In this document: one piece after another, positions 1-8,664 of the stretch
Layout: each line of letters begins with the position of its first letter
Position numbering within the stretch: position 1 is the first letter of the stretch
DNA from: Nitrospira sp.
Lineage (GTDB): Bacteria > Nitrospirota > Nitrospiria > Nitrospirales > Nitrospiraceae
Direction: 5' to 3'
DNA: 35,703 bases
NCBI GenBank assembly: GCA_029881435.1
Contig: JAOUMR010000024.1
Coordinates: forward strand, 1-35,703
Notes under the pieces: model-generated
The model's input: only the letters and a program-made list of their open reading frames with translations
Database searches by the model: none
What the model was told of the DNA's origin: nothing
Made by a program: the position numbers and the translations under genes

Positions 1-320
1 GGAGCGGCAGCCGGCGGGCGACCCGGAGAGGGCCGCGATAGCGGGAGCGGACGGGCTCGCGGCGCCCGAATGGAATCTTCGGTCACGATCCAGGTTCCTT
101 CAAGCCAATATCGGACAGGCTCCTAGCTGCCCTAAAGAACCTGGATCGGCTCTCTCCCAATTTTAGTGATCCATTTGTCTCTGGCTCATCGGGTTCTCCT
201 GTGTAGCCATAAGAATATCTGACAGAAAACGGATCGGAACAAGTTTTTCCGCTCAAGCCTCCTGAATTTGGTAAGCTCTACGCTGTTTTCTTCTCTGAAG
301 ACACAGAGTAAGCTGAGCGT
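1..320. other. Left-edge region without a recognised gene
   Basis: The first 70 bases are very GC-rich and could be the tail of a gene or element cut by the window edge. A plus-strand frame starting at base 2 stays open to about 166, but its translation matched nothing I recognise. An exact inverted repeat lies at 86-97 and 137-148. The remainder up to the PBP gene is lower in GC and presumably holds its promoter, although I could not pick a convincing -35/-10 pair. Confidence 0.5.
86..148. repeat. Inverted repeat, 12-bp perfect arms
   Basis: CGATCCAGGTTC at 86-97 is matched exactly by its reverse complement at 137-148, with a 39-nt spacer. No U-run follows, so it is not a simple intrinsic terminator. 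It could be a stem-loop in an untranslated region, an operator dyad, or the trace of a small element. Confidence 0.6.
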
Positions 321-2633
321 ATGTCATTTCGTACATCTCGAGGTTTGGTTGTCCGGATGAGGAGGAGCCTGACTTGGTGCCTTGGAATTGCGGGGGCAGG
401 GCTCCTTGTGCTGGCAGGGTACGGATTTGTCCTCTCCACGAGCTTGGCCCTACCTAAGAGCGACGAACATCCACCGCTGCTGATCTATGGAGCGCAGTTT
501 TTTCTCACACCGGGGCTGCATCCCGTCGATGAGGGTTTGTTCGACCGTCTGCATCGCCTAGAATATAGGCCGGTCACCGCCAAACCGAAGGTCCCGGGTG
601 AGTATTTCGCGACCACGAGCTCGATTGAGATTTTTCTGCATGCTCAGGAAGAACAGCGGCTCCCTGCTCGATTAGTCAAATTGACGTTGATGAACGGTGT
701 TGTCACCGAGGTCTTGTCTGCCACTGATGGACGACCCGTCTCACTCGTGACGCTCGAACCGGTTTTGATTAGTGGAGTGCGGGCCGGGACGAAGCAGCTT
801 CGGGAATGGATTCCACTAGACCAGATACCCCCCAGCTTGATTCAGACGCTACTGACCATCGAAGATCGACGCTTTTTCTCTCATGTTGGGGTTGATCCTA
901 TTGCTATCGGACGAGCGCTTTGGACCAATATCACTCGTGGGGCAGTTGTGCAGGGTGGCAGTACACTGACTCAGCAATTGGCGAAGAATCTCTTCTACTC
1001 TCCCAAACGCACGATATGGCGAAAGTTCAAGGAGCTGGTGGCTTCGCTGGCGCTCGAATTCAAGTACCGCAAACAAGATATATTGGAAAGCTATGTCAAC
1101 GAGATCTATCTGGGCCAAGCCGGTCCCGTGTCGATCTACGGTGTGGGGGAGGCGGCCCATCGGTACTTCGGCAGACCGCTCGATCAATTGTCGATCGAGG
1201 AAATTGCGTTGATCGTCGGATTGATCAAAGGCCCCAATATCTATTCGCCAGTAAAAAACGCTGAGCTTGCGACCAAGCGTCGGGATGTGGTGCTTCACCG
1301 TTTGCGCGAAGAAGGAATCGTAACAGAGGAGTCGTTGAAAGCGGCCTTGGCTCGTCCGGTGAAGGTCATGTTGGCCGATGACGCCCTCACCGATGCCCCA
1401 TACTTTGTCGATTTCCTGCTAAAAGATATCGAGCAAGGGACCGGAGTGGTCACTCCGGAAGGGTCACGAATTTATTCGACGCTCGATTCCAGAGCGCAGC
1501 AAATTGCTGCGCAGGTTTTACAGGAAGGACTCGCCAAGCTCGAAAAGAGCCATCCCGCGTTGGCCGACGTTGAGCCGCCGCTTCAAGGAGCTGTCGTCGT
1601 ATTGGATGTGAAGCGTGGTCATGTGCTGGCGATGGTTGGCGGACGCGATTATCGAGTGAGCCAGTTCAATCGTGCGGTACAGGCGCATCGAACAGCGGGC
1701 TCTCTTTTTAAACCGTTTGTGTATTTGGCCGGCTTTGAGGCGGCTCGGGATCAAGGGGCGACTGGTCTCACGCCAGCGACATTGTTGGCAGATGAACCAG
1801 TCACATTGGAATCAGGTACGGGTCAGTGGTCGCCTCAAAATTATGACCGACAGTATCGAGGGCAGGTGACGGTTCGAACAGCGCTCGAGCAGTCATTGAA
1901 TGTTCCGGTCGTCCGAACAGCTCACCGAACGGGGATGCTGGCGCTCAGGCGCCAGCTGCAAGCCTTTGGAATTACCACTCCCTTGGCGGACAATCTGTCC
2001 CTTGCGCTTGGGAGTTCTTCCGTTTCGTTACTTGAGATCACAGCCGCGTATGCCGGGCTTGCCAATGGAGGGGTCGTGATCCGTCCCGTGGCGCTGTCCA
2101 ATATGACGCGTGAAAGGGGAGAGACGATCTGGAGTCCACCCCTGGATCGACGTCATGCGGCGACTCCTCAGGGAGCGTTCCTTGTGACCTCTCTCCTGAA
2201 AGGGGTGGTGGATCGAGGCACTGCTTCCAAGGCCAGGGCGCTTGGGGTGAGGGGGCCGGTTGCGGGCAAGACTGGGACAACGGATGGGTCTCGAGACGCC
2301 TGGTTTGTCGGATACTCGCCGGACATTGCCATTGGTGTGTGGGTTGGGTTTGATGATGAGCGAGCCCTCAAACTGACCGGTGCGCAGGCCGCCTTGCCCA
2401 TTTGGAGTGAGCTGGCCGCTCGGCTCATTCCTGGGGACCTTCCCGATTTTGAGATACCCATTGGGGTCGTTCATCGCCGGATTGATCCAAGAACGGGTCA
2501 GCTTGCGACCTCGCGATGTCCGGAGAACAGGTCAGAGTACTTCATTACAGGGACGGAGCCCAAGACCTACTGTGAAGTCCACGGGGGTGGGGTTTGGGAG
2601 CGACTGAAGCAGACATTCGACTTTTCCTCGTAG
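321..2633 (+). CDS. mrcB: Bifunctional penicillin-binding protein, class A, PBP1b type
   Basis: Peptidoglycan synthase that polymerises lipid II and cross-links stem peptides in the periplasm. A single N-terminal membrane anchor spans about residues 16-40. A region at about 65-150 resembles the UB2H domain of E. coli PBP1b. The GT51 glycosyltransferase follows, with catalytic Glu181 in EDRRFF, the QGGSTLTQQLAKNLF block at 211-225 and the second Glu261 in NEIYLGQ. The transpeptidase has the nucleophile Ser461 in SLFK, an SLN triad at 525-527 and KTGT at 650-653. All catalytic motifs are intact and 770 residues is normal for the family. PBP1b rather than PBP1a is chosen because of the UB2H-like segment and the spacing to the GT51 motif; the symbol is by homology class. 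A bactofilin gene follows 104 bp downstream on the same strand, consistent with a cell-wall/morphology cluster. Confidence 0.9.
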   Translation: MSFRTSRGLVVRMRRSLTWCLGIAGAGLLVLAGYGFVLSTSLALPKSDEHPPLLIYGAQFFLTPGLHPVDEGLFDRLHRLEYRPVTAKPKVPGEYFATTSSIEIFLHAQEEQRLPARLVKLTLMNGVVTEVLSATDGRPVSLVTLEPVLISGVRAGTKQLREWIPLDQIPPSLIQTLLTIEDRRFFSHVGVDPIAIGRALWTNITRGAVVQGGSTLTQQLAKNLFYSPKRTIWRKFKELVASLALEFKYRKQDILESYVNEIYLGQAGPVSIYGVGEAAHRYFGRPLDQLSIEEIALIVGLIKGPNIYSPVKNAELATKRRDVVLHRLREEGIVTEESLKAALARPVKVMLADDALTDAPYFVDFLLKDIEQGTGVVTPEGSRIYSTLDSRAQQIAAQVLQEGLAKLEKSHPALADVEPPLQGAVVVLDVKRGHVLAMVGGRDYRVSQFNRAVQAHRTAGSLFKPFVYLAGFEAARDQGATGLTPATLLADEPVTLESGTGQWSPQNYDRQYRGQVTVRTALEQSLNVPVVRTAHRTGMLALRRQLQAFGITTPLADNLSLALGSSSVSLLEITAAYAGLANGGVVIRPVALSNMTRERGETIWSPPLDRRHAATPQGAFLVTSLLKGVVDRGTASKARALGVRGPVAGKTGTTDGSRDAWFVGYSPDIAIGVWVGFDDERALKLTGAQAALPIWSELAARLIPGDLPDFEIPIGVVHRRIDPRTGQLATSRCPENRSEYFITGTEPKTYCEVHGGGVWERLKQTFDFSS

Positions 2634-2737
2634 CTGCATCTTCGCCACACCGTGGTGCTGGATTCCACAAACTGTTAGGTGTATTCCTGATCCTCAGGTA
2701 ACCTTGGGGGGAGACTGGCCTGCACAGAGGAGTCCCC

Positions 2738-3181
2738 ATGAAAAAGACTGGTTATGCAGACGACGGCAACATTACGCTGTTGGCAAAGGGAGTCGAACTC
2801 AGGGGTGAAATCAAGGTTGAGGGTACGGTGCGCATCGATGGACGTCTGGACGGTGAGGTGCATACGAAGGGCGAAGTAATTGTCGGCGAAGATGGAGTGG
2901 TGAAGGGATCTATCCATGCTGATTCGCTGATCAGTAGTGGACGCATCAAAGCCACGGTCACGGCCACAGGGAAAATCCAGCTCCTCAAGACCGCTATTCT
3001 CATCGGTGAGGTGCATTGCCCCGCGATGCTGATGGAGGACGGGGCGAAATTTCAAGGCGTGAGTGATATGGGTGTCACCGGCTGGCCCGAGGAAGCGCCG
3101 AAGCTGCCCAGTAATGTTCGAGATATGAACGCCCATCGTGGGAAACCCGTCGCGTTGATCGGACGAGAAGTCGACCTCTAA
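2738..3181 (+). CDS. Bactofilin family cytoskeletal protein
   Basis: Small (147 residues) polymer-forming protein of the bactofilin family (formerly DUF583). Members assemble into non-polar filaments through a right-handed beta-helix and often position cell-wall enzymes. The core at about residues 18-110 shows the short repeating beta-turn pattern (GVELRGEIKVEGTVRIDGRL and similar units rich in G, V and I/L). The N- and C-terminal tails are short and polar. GAGGAG lies a few bases before the ATG and supports the start. It follows the PBP1b gene on the same strand, so a role in placing peptidoglycan synthesis is plausible but inferred. Confidence 0.9.
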   Translation: MKKTGYADDGNITLLAKGVELRGEIKVEGTVRIDGRLDGEVHTKGEVIVGEDGVVKGSIHADSLISSGRIKATVTATGKIQLLKTAILIGEVHCPAMLMEDGAKFQGVSDMGVTGWPEEAPKLPSNVRDMNAHRGKPVALIGREVDL

Positions 3182-3328
3182 GCAAACCGCAGATTGCTTC
3201 TTCACGGTCCGCGTCCCATTCGATGGCCCTCTCACTGTCCTGCTAAGTCTTCCACCCGTGACAGAACTTGCCGGATCTGCTATCTACTCGGTGCTTCTGG
3301 TGCTTCTTAAGGGAACCCCACATCATTT

Positions 3329-4426
3329 ATGACTCGACAGCAGATCTTCTCCATCGTGTTCTTTGCCCTGGTGGTCTTGTTGCTCTACCAGATTGGGTTG
3401 ATGTTCAAACCGTTCTTGTTTTCGGCGCTCTGGGCCGGACTGCTTGCCCACTGGGCTTTTCCTCTGCATCTTCGTCTGACGAGGTTGTTCGCAGGGAAAG
3501 AGATGCTTTCTGCCGGCATACTGACTGTTGGGGCGATGGCGATCGTCGTCGTGCCGTTGGTGGTGATGGGGGTGATGCTGGTGCGCGAGGCAGGTGTTGC
3601 GGAGCAGGAGATCCGAGTATGGATTTCAGGGGGAGGGCTTCAGAGACTACCGGAGCAACTGGCGGCCATCCCGATCATTGGTGGCTGGTTGAAGTCGGCT
3701 CTGGCAGGGAGCGCGACCCCCGCCTTTTCCCTGGAACAATCGGTGATGACAGGAGTGAAGGAACTCAGCCAATTTCTGATTGGAGGGATGGGAGGCCTGC
3801 TGAAGAATACCTTTGCGCTCGTCGTTAATTTCTTCCTGATGTTACTGATTCTGTTTTTCCTCTTCAAAGATGGCCGGCAGTGGCTCTCCGTTCTGTACGA
3901 TTTGATTCCGATGGAGGAGTCCCACAAGTCTAAAATCCTGGTTCGGTTGGACCAAACCATTCGAGCTGTGGTGAAAGGGGTGCTGGTGACGGCGATCGTG
4001 CAGGGGGTGCTGGCTGGTATGGCCTATGTGGCCCTCGGTGTGCCGTTTCCAATGGGACTCACGGCGCTAACCATCGTCTTGGCCCCGATTCCGTTCGGCG
4101 GAACCGGTTTGGTGTGGTTGCCGGTGGCACTCTATCTATTCTTGGTGGGAATGACCGGGAAAGCACTGGCCATGCTGGTGTGGGGAATTGGTGTCGTCTC
4201 AATGGTCGATCAATTTCTTCGACCCTGGTTAATCGGTCAAGATGTACAGATTCCCGTGTTGCTGCTGGTCTTGAGCGTGTTAGGGGGATTAGCCCTCTAC
4301 GGATTGCTCGGCCTGTTCATCGGCCCCATTCTCGTCAGTTTGTTAATGACCGCCGTGCAGATCTATCGAGAAGAATATCATCTCAAACAGCTGGAGGTCT
4401 CGGCGAGCCCGCCCGCGCCTTCATAA
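3329..4426 (+). CDS. AI-2E family transporter (PF01594-like) membrane protein
   Basis: Polytopic inner-membrane protein of 365 residues. It has two N-terminal hydrophobic helices (about 5-50), a third near 60-90, a soluble amphipathic stretch (about 90-150), then four or five more helices to about residue 350. The segment with APIPFGGTG and the C-terminal LGGLALYGLLGLFIGPILVS pattern is typical of the AI-2E/YdiK/PerM family. Family members have been linked to export of autoinducer-2 or other small molecules or to Na+/H+ antiport, so the substrate here is not predictable. The ATG follows a gene-free stretch of 147 bp after the bactofilin. It is probably its own transcription unit. Confidence 0.85.
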   Translation: MTRQQIFSIVFFALVVLLLYQIGLMFKPFLFSALWAGLLAHWAFPLHLRLTRLFAGKEMLSAGILTVGAMAIVVVPLVVMGVMLVREAGVAEQEIRVWISGGGLQRLPEQLAAIPIIGGWLKSALAGSATPAFSLEQSVMTGVKELSQFLIGGMGGLLKNTFALVVNFFLMLLILFFLFKDGRQWLSVLYDLIPMEESHKSKILVRLDQTIRAVVKGVLVTAIVQGVLAGMAYVALGVPFPMGLTALTIVLAPIPFGGTGLVWLPVALYLFLVGMTGKALAMLVWGIGVVSMVDQFLRPWLIGQDVQIPVLLLVLSVLGGLALYGLLGLFIGPILVSLLMTAVQIYREEYHLKQLEVSASPPAPS

Positions 4427-4478
4427 CGGTTTCGTGACTTCCAGTCGACGGCTCACACGTCACGAATCACGCTTTCTG

Positions 4479-5072
4479 CTACTCGAGCGGAATGATAATC
4501 GCGATCCCACCCATCACATCGTTCAACTTAAAATCCTGTTTCGGACTCAGCGGATGACTGTTATGACAGGTGATGCAGGCAGACGAGACGGCACGATCTG
4601 AATAAATGGCTTGGAAATATTGTTTCTTGCCGCTTGAAACAATCCCTGTGACCGGCCGATCAGGCTGTCGCTTGAGAACGTCCAATGCCTTTCGTTCAAA
4701 CTCTGTGGCAGGCGCATTACGTTGATAGATCGGGGAAAACCCGATCAGCCGGTAACGGATTCCGCTCCCGCTTTCTGCAACTAGCCGACCGGAGTGTTGA
4801 AGAAACTGGGCCGGTAAGGGCAGGGTGTTGTCTTGCTCCCACTGTTCAGTTGAAGCCACAATGCCCTTTTCTTGCAATCGGTTGACGATGTGTGAGGTGT
4901 AAAAGGTACGATCTGCTTCGAGGATGGCATGAATGTAGTCGGCGACCTTTTGCGGCGAGATACCGATTGTGGTGGGGCTCTCCTTGGCAGCGTGAAGCGC
5001 AGCCACGGTCCAGAAGCCTCCTAAGAGGAGTGCGACGGTTGCGGCTTGGAACGTGAAGCGGAAGTAGTCCAT
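4479..5072 (-). CDS. Secreted c-type haem protein, Tll0287-like/DUF3365 domain
   Basis: Predicted periplasmic or membrane-tethered haem protein of 197 residues. Residues 5-28 form a signal/anchor helix. The mature part resembles the Tll0287-like (DUF3365) fold, with a single covalent haem motif CITCH (Cys166, Cys169, His170) and the downstream segment DVMGGIAIIIPL typical of the family. The domain has a PAS-like fold and is found alone or as the sensor module of signalling proteins. The start is set at 5072 because AGGAG lies just upstream of this ATG and a signal peptide follows. A start at 5147 would add an unlikely basic leader. The gene overlaps the 3' end of the upstream kinase gene by 52 nt and is last in the operon, so it probably serves as redox or gas-ligand sensing partner to that kinase (inference). 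Confidence 0.85.
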   Translation of the reverse strand: MDYFRFTFQAATVALLLGGFWTVAALHAAKESPTTIGISPQKVADYIHAILEADRTFYTSHIVNRLQEKGIVASTEQWEQDNTLPLPAQFLQHSGRLVAESGSGIRYRLIGFSPIYQRNAPATEFERKALDVLKRQPDRPVTGIVSSGKKQYFQAIYSDRAVSSACITCHNSHPLSPKQDFKLNDVMGGIAIIIPLE

Positions 5073-7516
5073 GTGTCTCCTAGTGGAGGCGTTGAGGTAT
5101 TGATCGGAAGCGTGACGTGGCATGCTGCGCCTCGATCTTCGACGCACTCGATGCGGATATCGCCTCCGAACTTTCGGATAATGCGCCTGGCGACGGTGAG
5201 TCCAAGGCCTGAACCTTCTCCCTGTTCCTTCGTCGTAAAAAATGGGTCGAAGACTTTTGATAGGTGCTGTTTGGAGATGCCCGGCCCTGAATCGGCGATG
5301 GTGGTCGTCACCATATGGTCTGACACGACGGTTGTCAACGTCAGCGCTCCAGTGCCCTTCATGGCATGGATGGCATTGGTCAGCAGATTCACGAACGCTT
5401 GCCGCAGTTGGTCTGGGAGTACCAAGACCGGGGTATGGCCTGCGTAGGTCTTGTGGATCACGACATCGTTCATATCAACGGTGGCTTGTGCTGTGGCCAG
5501 CGCCTTGTCCAATACCTCCTCCACCGGAACCGACACCGGCTTATCCGAGGCCTCACGGTCGGTGACTCCGGTAAAATCTCGAATGATGGTGGCCATGCGA
5601 CGGCCATGAGCCACGATATCTCGGGCGTAGCTCTTGATATGCTCTAGGTCCTGTTCATCCTGAAGGATTTCTCCCAACCCAATGATTCCAAACAATGGAT
5701 TATTGAGTTCATGGCCGATTCCGGCCGTTAATACCCCGAGGCTTCCCGTCTTTTCCGCCTGGACCAGCTGGTCTTGCAGCCGGCTCTCGTCCGTAATGTC
5801 TCGAAGCACCAGCCCGATACTGTCTTCTTCGCCTGGTTTCGTGGGCAGTCGGAACCATTGATAATGGTAGATGCGTGATCCGATGGGGAGCTCAGAACGA
5901 TGACCGGCTGGTTCATGATCTGTACGAGGCTGCAGTGGGTCTCGTGGTGCCGTTTCACGCTCGATATCAGGCATTGTGGCCGACGTACCGCCGTTCATCT
6001 GGAATTCTGTTTGAAGCTGTTTCTGAACGCCTGGGTCGAGTGACAGAATCGAAAACAGCGATGTATCCGACGACGTCTCCCGGACCGAAAACGCTTCACG
6101 GGCTGTCTGATTGATGTAGCGCACGATTTGATGGGAATCGATTAAGACAATGGGAGTCGGAACGGCGTCCAAGATTTGATCCGTCGACTGCTGCAGGACC
6201 TGGAATTCTTGGGTTTTCAGCTTGACCTGGTCGGTTAGCCCTGCAAATGCGGCTTTCAACTGCGTATTCATGCGGGTGAATTCTCTCGCAAGGTCTTCCA
6301 GCTCATCGCCGGTGTTGATCTGAATCGGTGTCTGGAGCTCACCGCGCCCGATGGCCTGTGCAGCCTGTTGCAGTTGCCGGACCGGCGTCACGATACGACC
6401 TGCTGCAACGTAGCCGAGCGAGGCCAGCAGCACGATGGCGACGGCCCCGAACACCATCACCCAGGTGAGCAGATGTTGGATCGGTGCGAACAGTTCATCC
6501 GACGATTGCCAGACGAACGTGTGCCACGATCCACTGTCGATCGAGCCGTTGGTCGCCCGGCTGGTTTCCAGAAGCGGGGCAAAGCCGATGACGGAGGTCG
6601 ATTGCCCGCCGTGGCCATCGCTGGAGGCCTCCACCCAGCCAGGGTGTTGAGGGGTTACGAGTGGGGTCAAGTTTCGATCGGACAAGGGGACGCCTGTCGG
6701 AAGAATAGGGCAACTGATAACAATGCCGTTTGTGTCGATCAGCATGACGTGGCCGGTCTTGCCGAATCGAATGGCATGGGTTGAGGGGGAAAAGAATTCC
6801 TTGGCATCGATGACATGATGAAGCACGCCGACGGTTTCGTAGCGCAAGCTATCCATGATGGGGAGTGAGATCGTGAACACATAGGTGTTCACCTGGTCGT
6901 CAAAACGGATGTCTTCGATGTAGAGCTGGCCCACCGCTTTATTGAAAGCTCCTTGCCACCAACGGGTGTCCTGGTGTCTGAAAGCCGGATGGTCGGTCAT
7001 GGTGGCGACGAGTGCTCCCTGCGCATCAGTCAAGAACAGCATCTTCGTCGATGCACGGACAACCTGTGGCAGTAACTGCCCTGGTGGGCTGTACACTCCG
7101 GCATAGTATTCGTGGAGTAATGCGCTGAGTGTATTCCCTGTCAGCGATTTGAGCGCAGCAGGGTCTCGCTCTGTCCAGCGCTGTTCGAGGTCTGCGAGAG
7201 CCGATATTGAGCGTTTTGGATCGCTTGAAGCATCGCGGCGGCGTTCCAGTTCCCGAATGATCGTCGGATCATGGGCGATTCGAGCGGTATGCGAGATTTC
7301 TTCGACCACGAGGAGGTCAAGTTTGCGAGCCGCTTCTGTCGCCAGAGCCTTAAAGCTTTCTCCACTGATTTCACGGATTTCCTGAGACCCCTGCCAGAAG
7401 GCCATCCCCAAACCGACGACGAGAGGGATGATCCCCACGAGGAGCATAGACAGTATGACTTTGGTCTTGAGCCCCCATCTGGTACCAGACAGTGAGGATG
7501 TGGGCGTTGTTGTCAT
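5021..7516 (-). CDS. Membrane sensor histidine kinase with periplasmic dCache-like domain, HAMP and PAS
   Basis: An 831-residue sensor kinase. TM1 is at about 18-41, a large periplasmic domain of dCache/PDC character at about 42-345 and TM2 at about 347-373. A HAMP linker covers about 374-425, a coiled stretch 425-440, and a PAS domain about 441-575. HisKA carries phospho-acceptor His602 in GHELNNPL, and the HATPase has N714 (NLLTNAIHAM), a DSGPG motif near 742 and a GSGLGL lid near 768-773. All catalytic boxes are present. The GHELNNPL H-box is typical of HPK4-type kinases. The start codon overlaps the stop of the preceding kinase gene (ATGA, 7513-7516), indicating translational coupling. 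The 3' end overlaps the haem-protein gene. The ligand is unknown. Confidence 0.92.
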   Translation of the reverse strand: MTTTPTSSLSGTRWGLKTKVILSMLLVGIIPLVVGLGMAFWQGSQEIREISGESFKALATEAARKLDLLVVEEISHTARIAHDPTIIRELERRRDASSDPKRSISALADLEQRWTERDPAALKSLTGNTLSALLHEYYAGVYSPPGQLLPQVVRASTKMLFLTDAQGALVATMTDHPAFRHQDTRWWQGAFNKAVGQLYIEDIRFDDQVNTYVFTISLPIMDSLRYETVGVLHHVIDAKEFFSPSTHAIRFGKTGHVMLIDTNGIVISCPILPTGVPLSDRNLTPLVTPQHPGWVEASSDGHGGQSTSVIGFAPLLETSRATNGSIDSGSWHTFVWQSSDELFAPIQHLLTWVMVFGAVAIVLLASLGYVAAGRIVTPVRQLQQAAQAIGRGELQTPIQINTGDELEDLAREFTRMNTQLKAAFAGLTDQVKLKTQEFQVLQQSTDQILDAVPTPIVLIDSHQIVRYINQTAREAFSVRETSSDTSLFSILSLDPGVQKQLQTEFQMNGGTSATMPDIERETAPRDPLQPRTDHEPAGHRSELPIGSRIYHYQWFRLPTKPGEEDSIGLVLRDITDESRLQDQLVQAEKTGSLGVLTAGIGHELNNPLFGIIGLGEILQDEQDLEHIKSYARDIVAHGRRMATIIRDFTGVTDREASDKPVSVPVEEVLDKALATAQATVDMNDVVIHKTYAGHTPVLVLPDQLRQAFVNLLTNAIHAMKGTGALTLTTVVSDHMVTTTIADSGPGISKQHLSKVFDPFFTTKEQGEGSGLGLTVARRIIRKFGGDIRIECVEDRGAACHVTLPINTSTPPLGDTWTTSASRSKPQPSHSS

Positions 7517-8664
7517 GCTTCCGTCCGAGGGGTTCTCTCAGCACGTGATGGGTTACCGGGGAATGTGAGGGTAAAGGTTGAGCCTTGGCCGACGTGACTC
7601 TCGACTCCAACCACGCCCTGCATGTGCTGGATCACATTTTTGATATTATAGAGCCCCAGTCCTGTCCCCTTTCCCGGGGGCTTTGTGGTGTAGAACGGTT
7701 CAAAAATTCGAGTCAAGACTTCCGGCGCGATGCCGCAGCCGGTGTCTGAAACACGAACCTGTGTTGCGCCGGCTACAGCGGTCGTTTCTAGCGTCAGCGT
7801 ACCGTGATGCTCCATCGCTTGAACTGCGTTGGTGATCAGGTTCACGAACACGTGGAGCAGTTTATCAGGATTTCCCTTTACGAAGATGTCAGGTTGATAG
7901 CGCTTGTGAATCTCAATGTCTTGCAGTGCCACGGCATAGCGGGCGATCTTCAGGGCTTCGTCAAGCTTGCTGTTGATGTTGACGGGGCCGTCTTGCTGTA
8001 AAGACGCGCGGCGAGAGTAGGAGGTAAGGTCTCGGCAAATAGCCGTCGTCCGTTTCACGGCGTCAATGATGTCCAAGGCTTGGGCGTGCACGGTCGTGAG
8101 GTCCGTTTCTTCAGCCAGATTTTCTGCCATGCCGAGAATCAGTTGGAGTGGATTGTTCATGTCATGAGCGATGCCGGCTGCAAACGAGCCCAAACCGGCG
8201 AGCTTCTCTGCATGGAGCAATTCGGTTTGCAACGTTGATTCATGTTGGACAAGTAGCCAGAGTAGGCATGACGCCTGTCCAGTTATAATCGCAGTCCCTG
8301 GCGACCGGTGTTGCTGAAGGACGGACTCTACTGATGGATCACCGGTCACGTCCATTACAACATCGAGTGTGTGGTCCCTGAGCAGATCGGCAATCACTCC
8401 GTACACCGGCACATTCAGCTCTTGGGCTCGTTTGAGCCCTGGTGCTGAGGCATCCTTGTCGGTTATTCCCACGATCTCAATTGCCCGAATCTGATGGAGC
8501 ACCTCAAGAAGTGCGGTGCCTCCACGGCCAGCGCCGAGGATCGCAACCCTCATCGGAAGCGCGGCCAGCGACGAGGTGTCCCGCTGGGTTTTCACGCTCG
8601 AATGAGCGATGGCCGGAGATATGGCCGCCGTACCCATTCCATCCGATGGTGGCCTGTCTATCAT
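7513..8664 (-). CDS. Cytoplasmic histidine kinase with N-terminal Rossmann (NAD(P)-type) domain
   Basis: A 383-residue protein with no transmembrane segment. Residues about 38-125 form a dinucleotide-binding-type Rossmann half: beta1 and the glycine-rich loop AILGAGRGGTALL (41-53), an acidic residue at the end of beta2 (ITDKD, 67-71), and VVMDVTGDPSV (102-112) like the oxidoreductase/homoserine-dehydrogenase NAD fold. A helical linker leads to HisKA with His167 (GIAHDMNNPL) and a complete HATPase (N279 in NLITNAVQAM, DTGCGI near 307, GKGTGLGL near 331-338). No dehydrogenase catalytic domain is present, so the Rossmann part is probably a sensor for a nucleotide cofactor (inference). The ATG overlaps the stop codon of the receiver gene by 4 nt and its own stop overlaps the next kinase by 4 nt. 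Confidence 0.85.
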   Translation of the reverse strand: MIDRPPSDGMGTAAISPAIAHSSVKTQRDTSSLAALPMRVAILGAGRGGTALLEVLHQIRAIEIVGITDKDASAPGLKRAQELNVPVYGVIADLLRDHTLDVVMDVTGDPSVESVLQQHRSPGTAIITGQASCLLWLLVQHESTLQTELLHAEKLAGLGSFAAGIAHDMNNPLQLILGMAENLAEETDLTTVHAQALDIIDAVKRTTAICRDLTSYSRRASLQQDGPVNINSKLDEALKIARYAVALQDIEIHKRYQPDIFVKGNPDKLLHVFVNLITNAVQAMEHHGTLTLETTAVAGATQVRVSDTGCGIAPEVLTRIFEPFYTTKPPGKGTGLGLYNIKNVIQHMQGVVGVESHVGQGSTFTLTFPGNPSRAERTPRTEA

